Under the pieces are notes generated by a model. The model did no database searches. It was not told the DNA's origin and worked only from the letters and a program-made list of their open reading frames with translations. Shown piece by piece: positions 26,552 to 35,027 of a DNA stretch of 64,000 nucleotides. Made by a program: the position numbers and the translations under genes. Where the stretch lies: positions 1,818,501 to 1,882,500 of the forward strand of contig NZ_AP025637.1 in assembly GCF_022846615.1 (NCBI RefSeq). Direction: 5' to 3'. How positions within the stretch are numbered: position 1 is the stretch's first letter; each line of letters starts with the position of its first letter. The stretch comes from Roseomonas fluvialis. Lineage in GTDB: Bacteria; Pseudomonadota; Alphaproteobacteria; Acetobacterales; Acetobacteraceae.

Positions 26552-28773
26552 CAGGCGGACCTCCCTTCCATCAGCGCGGGCAGGGTGGCTTCGTTCGCGG
26601 CCCTGAGCGCGCCCACAGATATGGACTGGCCGGTTGCCAGAACCAAGTCCCCGCCGCTGCTGCGCCCGAGCCGCGCAGCCGGCACGCCGGCGGCGGTCGC
26701 GGTGGCGATGAAGGCGGTGGCGTCGGGGACCGCCACCACGTAGCGGGCCTGGTCCTCCCCGAACCAGAAGGCGTGGGCCGGCAACGTGTCCGGGGCGGGG
26801 GCGAGGGTCGCGCCGAAGCCGGTCTCCATGGCCATCTCTGCCAGCGTCACCAGCAGGCCGCCATCGGCGCAATCGTGGCAGGCCTGCACGGCGCCGGCGA
26901 GGATCTGGGCGCGGATGAAGTCGCCGTTGCGGCGTTCGGCCGTGAGGTCCACGGGCGGGGGGGCACCTTCCTCGCGGCCGGCGACCTCGCGCAGCCAGAG
27001 GGACTGGCCAAGCCAGCCCTGCGTCGTGCCGACCAGGACCAGGTCGGCGCTGGCGGGCATGCCGAGGCCGATGGCGTGGCGTGCATCCTCCAGCACGCCC
27101 ACGCCGCCGATGGCGGGAGTGGGGAGGATGGGGCGGCCCTCGGTCTCGTTGTAGAGGGAGACATTGCCGCTGATCACCGGGAAGTCGAGCGCGGTGCAGG
27201 CCGCCGCCATGCCGCGCACGGCGCCGGCGAACTGGCCCATGATGCGGGGCTTCTCCGGGTTGCCGAAGTTCATGTTGTCGGTGATGGCGAGGGGCAGGGC
27301 GCCGGTCGCGGTGATGTTGCGCCAGGCCTCGGCCACCGCCTGCTTGCCGCCCTCCACCGGGTCGGCCACCACGTAGCGGGGGGTGCAGTCGGTTGTCATG
27401 GCGAGGGCACGGTCGTGGTCCTCGATGCGCACGATGGCGGCGTCGGCGGCGCCGGGGCGCTTCACGGTCTGGCCGTTCACCAGGCTGTCGTACTGGTCCC
27501 AGATCCAGCGGCGGGAGCAGAGGTCGGGGCAGGCGACCAGGCGCATCAGCGCGGCCTCGATGCCGATGGGGTCCGCGATGGTCGCGGCGTCCAGCACGGG
27601 CTGGGGCGGGGTGTCCTCGGTCGGGCGGCGGTAGAGGGGGGCTTCCGATTCCAGGGGGGCGAGGGGGATGTCCGCTTCCACTTCGCCCTTGTGGCGGATG
27701 ACGATGCGGCCGGTGTCGGTGAGGTGGCCGATCACCGCGAAGTCCAGCTCCCACTTGGTGAAGATGGCTTCTGCCTGCGCTTCGCGGCCGGGCTTGAGGA
27801 CCATGAGCATGCGCTCCTGGCTCTCGCTCAGCATCATCTCGTAGGCGGTCATGCCGGTTTCGCGCTGGGGGACGCTATCAAGTGTGAGGTCCACGCCCAT
27901 GCCGCCCTTGCCCGCCATCTCGACGCCCGAGCTGGTCAGGCCCGCCGCGCCCATGTCCTGGATGGCGACGATGGCGTCGGTGGCCATGAGTTCCAGGCAG
28001 GCCTCGATGAGGAGCTTCTCGGCGAAGGGGTCGCCGATCTGGACGGTGGGGCGCTTTTCCTCGCTGTCCGCGCTGAACTCCGCACTGGACATGGTGGCGC
28101 CGTGGATGCCGTCGCGGCCGGTCTTGGAACCCACATAGACCACCGGGTTGCCGACACCCGTGGCGGCGGCGGTGAAGATGCGGTCGGCCTTGGCGATGCC
28201 GACCGTCATGGCGTTGACCAGCGGGTTGCCGTTGTAGGCGGGGTGGAAGTTGACCTCGCCGCCCACGGTGGGGACGCCCACGCAATTGCCGTAGCCGCCG
28301 ATGCCGCGCACCACGCCGTCGATCACCTGCTTCATCCGCGGCGCGTCGGGGCTGCCGAAGCGGAGCGCGTTGAGGTTGGCGATGGGGCGGGCACCCATGG
28401 TGAAGACATCGCGCAGGATGCCGCCCACACCGGTGGCGGCGCCGTTGTAGGGCTCGATCCAGCTCGGGTGGTTGTGGGATTCCATCTTGAAGACGGCGGC
28501 CAGGCCGTCGCCGATGGCGATGACGCCGGCATTCTCCCCGGGGCCCTGGATGACCCAGGGGGCTTTGGTCGGGAGTTCCTTCAGCCAGATGCGGCTGGAT
28601 TTGTAGGAGCAGTGTTCCGACCACATCACGGAGAACACGCCGAGTTCGGTCAGCGAGGGGGTGCGGCCGAGGATGGCCAGCGCGCGGTCGTATTCGTCCG
28701 GCTTCAGGCCGAATTCGGCGGCGAGCTGGGCGGCGCGGGCGGGGTCGAGCGGCGTGGGCGTGGCGGCGGTCAT
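26551..28773 (-). CDS. purL: Phosphoribosylformylglycinamidine synthase subunit PurL
   Basis: A 740-residue small-type PurL, the ATP-binding subunit that converts FGAR to FGAM in purine synthesis together with PurQ (glutaminase) and PurS. Visible features are [15 protein letters not shown] near residue 43, [13 protein letters not shown] near 77, the MESHNHPS metal/ATP site near 96, [11 protein letters not shown] near 111, and the second half repeat with [11 protein letters not shown] near 495. Length is typical for the three-subunit type. It is followed immediately by bolA and grxD. Its usual upstream neighbours purQ, purS and purC are about 6 kb away, beyond an inserted block. Confidence 0.97.
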   Translation of the reverse strand: MTAATPTPLDPARAAQLAAEFGLKPDEYDRALAILGRTPSLTELGVFSVMWSEHCSYKSSRIWLKELPTKAPWVIQGPGENAGVIAIGDGLAAVFKMESHNHPSWIEPYNGAATGVGGILRDVFTMGARPIANLNALRFGSPDAPRMKQVIDGVVRGIGGYGNCVGVPTVGGEVNFHPAYNGNPLVNAMTVGIAKADRIFTAAATGVGNPVVYVGSKTGRDGIHGATMSSAEFSADSEEKRPTVQIGDPFAEKLLIEACLELMATDAIVAIQDMGAAGLTSSGVEMAGKGGMGVDLTLDSVPQRETGMTAYEMMLSESQERMLMVLKPGREAQAEAIFTKWELDFAVIGHLTDTGRIVIRHKGEVEADIPLAPLESEAPLYRRPTEDTPPQPVLDAATIADPIGIEAALMRLVACPDLCSRRWIWDQYDSLVNGQTVKRPGAADAAIVRIEDHDRALAMTTDCTPRYVVADPVEGGKQAVAEAWRNITATGALPLAITDNMNFGNPEKPRIMGQFAGAVRGMAAACTALDFPVISGNVSLYNETEGRPILPTPAIGGVGVLEDARHAIGLGMPASADLVLVGTTQGWLGQSLWLREVAGREEGAPPPVDLTAERRNGDFIRAQILAGAVQACHDCADGGLLVTLAEMAMETGFGATLAPAPDTLPAHAFWFGEDQARYVVAVPDATAFIATATAAGVPAARLGRSSGGDLVLATGQSISVGALRAANEATLPALMEGRSA

Positions 28774-28830
28774 GCCTGCCTTGTGGGTAGGGCGGTGGCC
28801 GCTGTCCAGGGGGTGTCTGCGCGGGGCTGG

Positions 28831-29418
28831 TCATGACCAGCCGAGGCGCTGCTGGCGGGTGAGGTGCTTCACACCGCCGATGACGCGATGGAGCTGTTTC
28901 AGCGCCTTGGTGAGGGCGCGGTAGGCGTCGCATTGCGCTTTCGTTTCGGGGTAGGGCGGGAAGCGCGTGTGCTTCAGGCTTTCGGACAAATCGGGGTTGG
29001 GGAGCTTGTCCGGCGGGCCGTTCAGGGCCTGGAGGAAGCCGAGGCGGCGGATGAGGACGAGGAATTTCAGCCCCCGGAGGCGCACGGCGCGGCGGCAGGC
29101 GCGGAAGATGAGGGGGGCGATCTCGTTCAGCGGGTGCTTGGGATCGTTTTCCTTGAGGGCTTCGAGCAGGCGTTCCCAGAGGCCGGCATGGGTGAGGCGG
29201 CGGAAGTAGCGGGAGACGGTGTCGGGCTTGCCGTGTTCGGGCGGGAGGGCGCTCCAGGGGGCGGTGGTGCAGGCGAGGTGGAATATGGCGTTCATGCGGC
29301 CGCGGAGGTCGCCGATGGAGCGGCCGGCGGGGGAGCGGGGGAGGATGTAGGGGAGGAGGGCGAGGAATTGGGTGGGGGTGAGGGGGTGGGGGACGGGGAA
29401 TGATGCGGTGTGGGGCAT
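28831..29418 (-). CDS. DUF4096-type transposase-like protein
   Basis: A 195-residue protein resembling the N-terminal helix-turn-helix (DUF4096) part of IS5-family transposases: LTPTQFLALLPYILP at the start, RSIGDLRGRMNAIFHLACTTAPWSALPPEHGKPDTVSRYFRRLTHAGLWERLL in the middle. The DDE catalytic domain is absent; the C-terminus (RRLGFLQALN ... YRALTKALKQLHRVIGG) is something else. It is therefore a mobile-element remnant or a domesticated regulator. ATG 29416-29418 is chosen; in-frame ATGs 3 and 10 codons upstream exist. No terminal inverted repeats were found around it. It sits at the edge of the block separating purL from purQ and is divergent from the AT-rich ATPase-nuclease gene. Confidence 0.65.
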   Translation of the reverse strand: MPHTASFPVPHPLTPTQFLALLPYILPRSPAGRSIGDLRGRMNAIFHLACTTAPWSALPPEHGKPDTVSRYFRRLTHAGLWERLLEALKENDPKHPLNEIAPLIFRACRRAVRLRGLKFLVLIRRLGFLQALNGPPDKLPNPDLSESLKHTRFPPYPETKAQCDAYRALTKALKQLHRVIGGVKHLTRQQRLGWS

Positions 29419-29449
29419 GCCTCGCAACATATCCGGGGGGCGACGCAAA

Positions 29450-31370
29450 TGGAATTATTTCCTATAAACTCCTTGCGCACGTTTTCGTGGTTCTCCCTAA
29501 CGCCTTTGGCGATAATCTGAGGCAGCTGGATTCGGCCAGTCTCGCCATAGCTGTCGGAACAAGAATGATAACGAAAATTTCGTTGCGAAACTTTAAGAAA
29601 TTCCGCGAAAACTCGATCTCATTTCACCGTAATGGCGTTTCTTTCGTTGCAGGCGGCAACAATTCCGGAAAATCAACGATACTCCAGGCGCTCGCGGTCT
29701 GGGAGTTCTGCCGGACGGTCTTGGAGATGGAGCGTGGAAAGGAAAGTCTTGTTTCTGGATACAAAAGACAAGGACTGGGCCTTTCTGATGACGAGTTTTC
29801 GCCAGTCGCTATTGCTAGCCTGAAGCATCTTTGGACCAACTTAAAGACGCAACATCCAGAGGCAGCGGATGGGTACTCGTTAAGCGTGGCGTGTTGCTGG
29901 ACTAATCAGATTAACGAAGAACGAGAATTGGAGATTTCTCTTGCTCTCGCTAATGATAGACTTTTTATCAAATCGTCGAAGTCTAATCTGCTTTTGGGTG
30001 AAGCAATCCCAACCATAGCCTACCTCCCACCCTTTGCTGGCATCGTGAGTAGGGAGAACCTGATGTCCGGCGCAGAGCGACGATCACTGATTGGGCGAGG
30101 GCTCGCGGGAGGCGTCATTAGAAATTTACTGTGGGATATGCACCAGGAAAATGAAAAGCAGCGTGCTCTGCTAAAAATTGGCCGCACAAAAATCAAAGAT
30201 AGTGATTTGCAAAAGCTCCGACAGACCGATCCGTGGGAACAACTTCAAGTAGCTATGGCTACGAATTTCAATGCACAGCTGGAAATAGGCCCTTACAATT
30301 CAATGTATCACAGTAATATTAAAGTGAACTGCATAAAGGGAGAGATGTCGTCTGGAATCTTTAAAAGATTTGTAAAATATAATCCGCGGGACCTGATGTC
30401 AGAGGGGAGTGGATTTCTGCAATGGCTAAGCGTCTATGTTCTAGCTCTAAACCCAAGTTTTGGAACTATCCTGCTCGATGAGCCGGACGCTCACCTGCAC
30501 CCCTCTCTGCAGAGTCAACTTGTAAGGCAGCTCGAGCTGATAGCTGATAACAATAAAAAACAAGTATTAATGGCAACTCATTCAACCGAGATACTTCGGT
30601 ATGTCGATCATTCGAAAATACTACACATACGACCAAATAAAATATCCTACGTGCAATCGTCTGATCAGCGCACGAGTTTGTTTCTTGGGTTGGGGAGTGA
30701 GTATTCTCCAAAGCTCGATCCTCTTCGGAGGAATAAGAAGCTTCTTATTGTTGAGGGGCCGGGCGACGAGAGGTTATTGCGAATATGGGCCGCCAAAATC
30801 GGTATGAGATGGCCTGTTGATCTTGTTGTTTGGCCGTGGAGTGCTAGTCACATAGAAAGAAAGCACTTATTTGTGCAGCTAAAGTCAGAAATACCCGCGC
30901 TGAAAGCCTTAAGTCTTCGAGACCGTGATGATCTAGAAATAAACCATGTAAACAAACTGACGCTTGAAGACAAGTCGGTAAAAAATTCCGAAGCTGACTT
31001 GCTAATCAGAGTGTGGCGGCGGCGTCATATCGAAAACTATCTTATGTGTCCCGACGCCATATCGAGGGCGCTAATCAGATATGTCGAGGATGTCGAGCAG
31101 TTCTTCCAATCACATGCAATCGTTATTCCGCCGAATTTCGCATCCAGAGATATTCCTGCCGCTCTGGCCGATGCGCGTGGAAAGGAAATGATTAGAGAGG
31201 GCGCAAATTCTCTGTACCGAAATTTCAATATAAGTCCAGAAGATATTGCAAAAGAAATGCGTGAAGATGAAATTGCAGATGACATTAAAGAGATACTTGC
31301 GCAAATCGCGTCTCTTTAATGAGGTGTTCGATAAGGGGCTATTGTTTAGAAGGGAAGTAAAAAATGTTTT
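29450..31370. other. AT-rich segment, probably horizontally acquired
   Basis: Composition drops sharply here: the line 30541-30600 has 20 G+C of 60, and 30001-30060 has 33 of 60, against roughly 70% on both sides. The change begins around 29450 just upstream of the ATPase-nuclease gene and ends soon after its stop at 31319, before the double-hairpin repeat at 31375. No att site, tRNA or terminal repeat is visible at either edge. Confidence 0.75.
29565..31319 (+). CDS. Fused ABC/AAA-type ATPase and Toprim/DUF4435-like nuclease, candidate anti-phage protein
   Basis: A 584-residue protein of OLD/PARIS type. The N-terminal ATPase starts MITKISLRNFKKF, with Walker A GGNNSGKST (residues 30-38), a signature-like LMSEGSGFLQWL near 277, Walker B TILLDEPDAHLHPSL (near 300-314) and H-switch ATHSTEI (near 336). 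From about 392 a Toprim-like domain follows: LLIVEGPGDERLLRIW (Glu near 397), LRDRDD (Asp453, Asp455, Asp456) and RRRHIENYL (489-493), the last being typical of DUF4435 nucleases such as AriB. In known PARIS systems AriA is the ATPase and AriB the nuclease; here both would be in one chain. ATG 29565 gives the canonical ATPase N-terminus. Codon use and GC are unlike the neighbours, indicating transfer. Defence activity is inferred, not shown. Confidence 0.75.
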   Translation: MITKISLRNFKKFRENSISFHRNGVSFVAGGNNSGKSTILQALAVWEFCRTVLEMERGKESLVSGYKRQGLGLSDDEFSPVAIASLKHLWTNLKTQHPEAADGYSLSVACCWTNQINEERELEISLALANDRLFIKSSKSNLLLGEAIPTIAYLPPFAGIVSRENLMSGAERRSLIGRGLAGGVIRNLLWDMHQENEKQRALLKIGRTKIKDSDLQKLRQTDPWEQLQVAMATNFNAQLEIGPYNSMYHSNIKVNCIKGEMSSGIFKRFVKYNPRDLMSEGSGFLQWLSVYVLALNPSFGTILLDEPDAHLHPSLQSQLVRQLELIADNNKKQVLMATHSTEILRYVDHSKILHIRPNKISYVQSSDQRTSLFLGLGSEYSPKLDPLRRNKKLLIVEGPGDERLLRIWAAKIGMRWPVDLVVWPWSASHIERKHLFVQLKSEIPALKALSLRDRDDLEINHVNKLTLEDKSVKNSEADLLIRVWRRRHIENYLMCPDAISRALIRYVEDVEQFFQSHAIVIPPNFASRDIPAALADARGKEMIREGANSLYRNFNISPEDIAKEMREDEIADDIKEILAQIASL

Positions 31371-31374
31371 CCCC

Positions 31375-31428
31375 GAAGGTGGAGGAAACTGAGCTTCCGG
31401 CCGGGGTGCAGGGGCAGAGCCCCTGCGA
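31375..31428 (-). terminator. Double-hairpin repeat, copy 1
   Basis: First copy of a 54-base element lying about 50 bases downstream of the aldolase stop. It contains GCAGGGGC-AGA-GCCCCTGC and an imperfect second hairpin (GGAAAC/GCTTCC). Read on the minus strand it is followed by an ATTTTTT run near 31357-31363, so it can act as the aldolase terminator; facing the ATPase-nuclease gene it may work in both directions. Confidence 0.6.
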
Positions 31429-31476
31429 AGCCGCCCGGCGAGAACGCGCCCTCGCCGAGCGTCGTCCCAGAGCGCC

Positions 31477-32250
31477 CTAATCCGCGTAATCCGGCTGCGT
31501 CCTGTCCAGCATCCGCTTCATCGCCGCGAAGTAGTAGTCGGACGCGCCCATGGCCATGGTCGGGTCTTTCCAGCCGGCCTGTTCGCGCATCTTCTCCAGC
31601 ACTTCCGGAGCGACGAAGCGGCGGCGCTGGCCGGTCCACATCGAAAACAGCTGCGTACGGCAGGATCGTTCGAGGAAGTAGAGCCGGCGGTAGGCCTGCG
31701 CCACGGTGTCGCCGATCACCACCACGCCGTGGTTGGCCATCATCAGCACGACCTTGTCGCCCATCAGTGCGGCCATGCGTTCGCCCTCGGCGTGTTCGTG
31801 GGCGAAGCCGTTGTAGTCGTAGTCGTAGGCGATGCGCCCTTCGAATTGCAGGGCGCCCTGGCCGGTCATCTCGACCGTCATGTCCTCGAGCTGCGACAGC
31901 GCCGTGCAGTAGGGCATGTGGGTGTGCAGCACGCAGGCGGCGCCGGTGGCTTCGTGGATCGGCGCGTGGATGCAGATGGCGCTGCGGTCGGCGGGGCCGC
32001 GGCCTTCCACGACGGTGCCGTCGAAGGCGACCTCGATGAGGTTGCTGGCGGTGACCTCGTTCCAATGCAGGCCGAATTCATTGAGGTAGAAGCGGCCCGG
32101 GCGGCCGGGGACGAGCAGGGTGAAGTGGTTGTCGATGGCCTCGTGATAGTCGTCGAGGACGGCGAGGCGGTGGGCCGCCGCGAGGTCGATGCGCGCCTGG
32201 CGGCGCTGCGCTTCGAGCATGTCCTGCGGCGTGTTCTGGATGCTGTCCAT
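31477..32250 (-). CDS. Class II aldolase/adducin-family protein
   Basis: A 257-residue class II aldolase domain protein. Zinc ligands are visible as HAPIHEATGAACVLHTHMPYC (the H-x-H pair near residues 109-111) and a further His in MMANHGVVVIGDT (near 172); the early RFYLNEFGLHWNEVTASNLIEV block matches the phosphate-binding region of the family. Members include fuculose-phosphate aldolase and related decarboxylases, and many uncharacterised relatives act on non-sugar acids, so the substrate is open. It is transcribed toward the ATPase-nuclease gene, with a copy of the double-hairpin repeat on each side. The MFS gene upstream may supply its substrate. Confidence 0.85.
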   Translation of the reverse strand: MDSIQNTPQDMLEAQRRQARIDLAAAHRLAVLDDYHEAIDNHFTLLVPGRPGRFYLNEFGLHWNEVTASNLIEVAFDGTVVEGRGPADRSAICIHAPIHEATGAACVLHTHMPYCTALSQLEDMTVEMTGQGALQFEGRIAYDYDYNGFAHEHAEGERMAALMGDKVVLMMANHGVVVIGDTVAQAYRRLYFLERSCRTQLFSMWTGQRRRFVAPEVLEKMREQAGWKDPTMAMGASDYYFAAMKRMLDRTQPDYAD

Positions 32251-32311
32251 GATCCGTCCTCATGCGATGCCGGCGCATGGTGCCATCGAAGGCGCGCCCG
32301 CCCAACAGCCC

Positions 32312-32365
32312 GAAGGTGCAGGAAACTGAGTTTCCTGCCGGGGTGCAGGGGCAGAGCCCCTGCGA
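32312..32365 (-). terminator. Double-hairpin repeat, copy 2
   Basis: Second copy of the 54-base element, six bases beyond the MFS stop. Here both hairpins are perfect: GCAGGAAAC-TGA-GTTTCCTGC and GCAGGGGC-AGA-GCCCCTGC. It differs from copy 1 at four positions (one in the loop-proximal stem), and position right after a stop codon suggests a terminator role. Confidence 0.6.
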
Positions 32366-32371
32366 TGCTCG

Positions 32372-33652
32372 CTACGCCGCCCGCACCGCCCGCCCCCGCG
32401 CATCGTGCAGCGTCAGCACTGCCAGTGCCGCGCTCACGCTGATCATCCCCACCGTGATGAAGGCCGGCCCGTAGCTGCCTGCCACGTCCCGCCACACTCC
32501 GCCCATCGCCGCCGAAACCGCGCTGCCCAGCTGGTGCGCGGCAAACGCCCAGCCGAAGACGATGGCGGCCTTCTCCGGCCCGAAATGCAGCGCCGCGAGT
32601 TTCACCGTCGGCGGCACCGTCGCCACGTAGTCCAGGCCGAAGAACACCGCGAAGAGTGTCAGCGACAGCATGTCGAAGCTGCTGAAGGGCAGCCAGATCA
32701 GCGCCAGGCCGCGCAGCCCGTAGTACCAGGCCAGCAGGATGCGGTTGTCGAAGCGGTCCGACAGCCAGCCCGAGCAGACCGTGCCGATGAAGTTGAACAC
32801 CCCCATCATCGCGAGGAAGGATGCCGCCACCACGGCCGATACGCCCATGTCCCCGCAGAAGGGGATGAAGTGCTGGTTGACGATGCCGGTGGAGGACAGG
32901 CCGCAGATGAAGAATGTCCCGGCCAGGATCCAGAACACGGTCGAGCCCAGCGATTCGCGCAGCACCGACAGGCTCAGCGTCACCGCATTGCCGGCGGAGG
33001 GGATGGTGGGGGGCACGATGTCGGTGCGGCCATAGGGGGCCAGGCCGATATCGGCCGGCCAGTCGCGCGCCAGCAGAAGGTAGAGCACGGCGCAGATGGC
33101 GAGGCCGAGGATCGCCGGCAGCACCGCCGCGCGCCAGCCGAAGTTGGTGGCCAGCGCCGCGGCGGCGGGCAGGAAGCTGAGCTGGCCTGCGGCGAAGGCG
33201 GCTGTGAGCAGGCCCATGGCCAGGCCGCGGCGCTCGGCGAACCAGCGGTTGGCGACGGTGGCGGAGAGCACCAGCGCCACCATGCCTGCCGCCGCGCCCA
33301 GGACGGCCAGGCAGGCCCAGACCTGCCAGGGGGCGTTGACCAGCGTCAGGCCGATGACGGCGCCGACCGCCAGGATGGTGGCGGCGGAGACGACGCGGCG
33401 CAGGCCGTAGCGAATCATCAGCGCGCCGGCGAAGGGGGCCATGAGGGCAAACAGGCAGAACATGACGCCCATCGCACCCGCGACGGTGCCGCGGCCCCAG
33501 CCGAATTCGTCGGTCATGGGCACGATCAGCACGCCCGGCAGGCTGACCGCGGCCGAGGTGCAGACCGAGACCATGAACGTCAGGCCCAGCATGACCCAGG
33601 CGTAGTGGATGCCGTGGCGGGCGAGGCGGGATGCGGCGGTGGCGGCGAACAT
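32372..33652 (-). CDS. MFS transporter
   Basis: A 426-residue major facilitator protein with twelve hydrophobic segments. Features are the N-terminal GIHYAWVMLGLTFMVSV, a cytoplasmic loop-2-like GALMIRYGLRRVV after helix 2, RWFAERRGLAMGLLTAA (loop 4-5), the central break at about residues 200-225, and the matching second-half loop SDRFDNRI. The layout resembles the monocarboxylate/oxalate-formate antiporter branch (OFA). Cargo unknown; the adjacent aldolase suggests an organic acid. ATG 33650-33652 starts the first helix directly. Divergent from the peptidoglycan-binding protein gene. Confidence 0.88.
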   Translation of the reverse strand: MFAATAASRLARHGIHYAWVMLGLTFMVSVCTSAAVSLPGVLIVPMTDEFGWGRGTVAGAMGVMFCLFALMAPFAGALMIRYGLRRVVSAATILAVGAVIGLTLVNAPWQVWACLAVLGAAAGMVALVLSATVANRWFAERRGLAMGLLTAAFAAGQLSFLPAAAALATNFGWRAAVLPAILGLAICAVLYLLLARDWPADIGLAPYGRTDIVPPTIPSAGNAVTLSLSVLRESLGSTVFWILAGTFFICGLSSTGIVNQHFIPFCGDMGVSAVVAASFLAMMGVFNFIGTVCSGWLSDRFDNRILLAWYYGLRGLALIWLPFSSFDMLSLTLFAVFFGLDYVATVPPTVKLAALHFGPEKAAIVFGWAFAAHQLGSAVSAAMGGVWRDVAGSYGPAFITVGMISVSAALAVLTLHDARGRAVRAA

Positions 33653-33833
33653 GGCGGCGGTCCTTCCCCGCGGGTCTGCGCGGCCCGTGGCTGCGCGGCG
33701 GGAGCTTTGGCCCCGCGCAGGGGCGGCACAACAGGATTCTTCGATGCGGCGGCATGCGGCGGCGGCGGGGCGCGGCCGGCGCAACCCTGGGTGTCGCGAT
33801 CCGTTGTTGCGGGGAACGACAGGGGAATTGGCC

Positions 33834-34400
33834 ATGCATGAGATTTCTCGCGCCCTCGGGGCGGCTTTCATTGTTGCGGTGGTGGCGGGGCCGGCGGTTG
33901 GCCAGGCACCGGCGCCGCTGTCCTTCGTGCAGCCGCTGACGCCCTCGGCGACCGCGGCCGTGCAGGAGAGGCTGCGGGAGGCGGGGGTGTATTCCGGCGG
34001 GGCGGATGGCGTCTGGGGTCCGGAGAGCCAGGCGGCGCTGGATCGGTTCCAGCAGGCGCGTGGGCTGCCGGTGACCGGGTCGATCAATGTGGCGACCGCG
34101 CAGGCGCTGGGCGTGGGCGTGCCGCGGCTGCTGCCGGCGGCGACGGCGGAGCCGGTTCCGGCCGCGACGGCAGCGCCCTCGGCGCCGCTGAGCCAGCAGG
34201 CAGTGCGCAACATCCAGGCGCGGCTGCGGGCGCTGGGCTTCTACCAGGCGCGGCCGGACGGGATCTGGGGCGCGGGGACGCAGGCGGCGATCGAACGCTT
34301 CCAGCGCGGTCGTGGCCTGGAGGCGAGCGGCCAGATCAACCCGACCACGGCACAGGCGCTGGGCCTCAATCCGAGCAACCTGGAAGCGCCTGTGCGGTAG
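33834..34400 (+). CDS. Secreted protein with two peptidoglycan-binding domains
   Basis: A 188-residue exported protein. After a signal peptide (hydrophobic to AVGQA, about residue 24) come two PG_binding_1 repeats: residues about 40-95 (VQERLREAGVYSGGADGVWGPESQAALDRFQQARGL) and about 125-180 (IQARLRALGFYQARPDGIWGAGTQAAIERFQRGRGL), joined by an Ala/Pro linker. No catalytic domain is attached, so it likely docks on the cell wall. ATG 33834 fits the signal peptide. A strong hairpin at 34412-34444 follows the stop. Confidence 0.85.
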   Translation: MHEISRALGAAFIVAVVAGPAVGQAPAPLSFVQPLTPSATAAVQERLREAGVYSGGADGVWGPESQAALDRFQQARGLPVTGSINVATAQALGVGVPRLLPAATAEPVPAATAAPSAPLSQQAVRNIQARLRALGFYQARPDGIWGAGTQAAIERFQRGRGLEASGQINPTTAQALGLNPSNLEAPVR

Positions 34401-34411
34401 TGCAGCGCGCG

Positions 34412-34444
34412 CGCCGGCGCCTCGCGTTAGGGTTGGCGCCGGCG
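34412..34444 (+). terminator. GC-rich hairpin after the peptidoglycan-binding gene
   Basis: CGCCGGCGCC (34412-34421) and GGCGCCGGCG (34435-34444) are perfect 10-base arms around a 13-base loop, 12 bases after the stop. There is no T run, so termination strength is uncertain. Confidence 0.4.
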
Positions 34445-34469
34445 GGGGGTGCCCGTCGAGGTGCCCGGC

Positions 34470-35027
34470 ATGTCCCTGTCATTCGGCGATGAACGGCCTG
34501 GCGGATCGGCCTGGGTTGCGATCGGCGTGGGAACAGCGGTCCTGCTGTTGGTGACTGCCGGGCTGGCGTCGGATAGCGCGTCGGACTGGTATGGGCCGCT
34601 GTTCGTGCTGGTGCCGCTGTATGCGTTGTTCGTGCTCTGGGTGCTGTGCCGGCGGCGGGTCGATGTGTGCGGCGAAGAGCGGGAGGTGGTGATCACCCGC
34701 ACGCTCTTTGGCATTGCGATGCGGCGGCGGATCCGGTTTGCCGCATTTCATGGCGTGGTCAGTCGCGGCCTGTGGCTGCGCGCGCGTCGCGGGCGGTTCT
34801 TTCCCGATACGCCCGAGGGCGATGCGGTGTTCATCAAATTCGACCTGTCGCTGCGTCGGGGGTGGTGGGGCGTGCACCTCGACCTGCTCGACGATGTGGG
34901 GCGGGCGGAGGCGCTGGCGTGGCGGGTCTCGCAGGTCGTCGGTGTGCCGGTGTCGCGGCGCGACTATGTGCGGCGCGCGGATGGGCTGCCGCTGTGGCGT
35001 CGCAGGGCGCGGGAGGAGGTGCGCTGA
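34470..35027 (+). CDS. Membrane protein of unknown function
   Basis: A 185-residue protein with two hydrophobic helices (residues about 15-33 and 42-62) followed by a soluble basic part containing CGEEREVVITRTLFGIAMRRRIRF and RGWWGVHLDLLDDVGRAEALAWRVSQVVGVPVSRRDY. The overall shape resembles small inner-membrane proteins with a PH-like cytoplasmic domain, but I cannot assign a family. ATG 34470 is chosen; GTG 34449 would add seven residues. It ends exactly where the convergent purQ ends (35027/35028). Confidence 0.6.
   Translation: MSLSFGDERPGGSAWVAIGVGTAVLLLVTAGLASDSASDWYGPLFVLVPLYALFVLWVLCRRRVDVCGEEREVVITRTLFGIAMRRRIRFAAFHGVVSRGLWLRARRGRFFPDTPEGDAVFIKFDLSLRRGWWGVHLDLLDDVGRAEALAWRVSQVVGVPVSRRDYVRRADGLPLWRRRAREEVR

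Noticed and set aside
26773..28836. A 687-codon plus-strand frame
   Set aside because: It is antisense to purL and composed of His/Gly/Val-rich filler without domains.
29450..31370. A complete prophage or integrative element around the AT-rich gene
   Set aside because: No integrase, structural genes, tRNA or direct repeats are visible; only one AT-rich gene is present.
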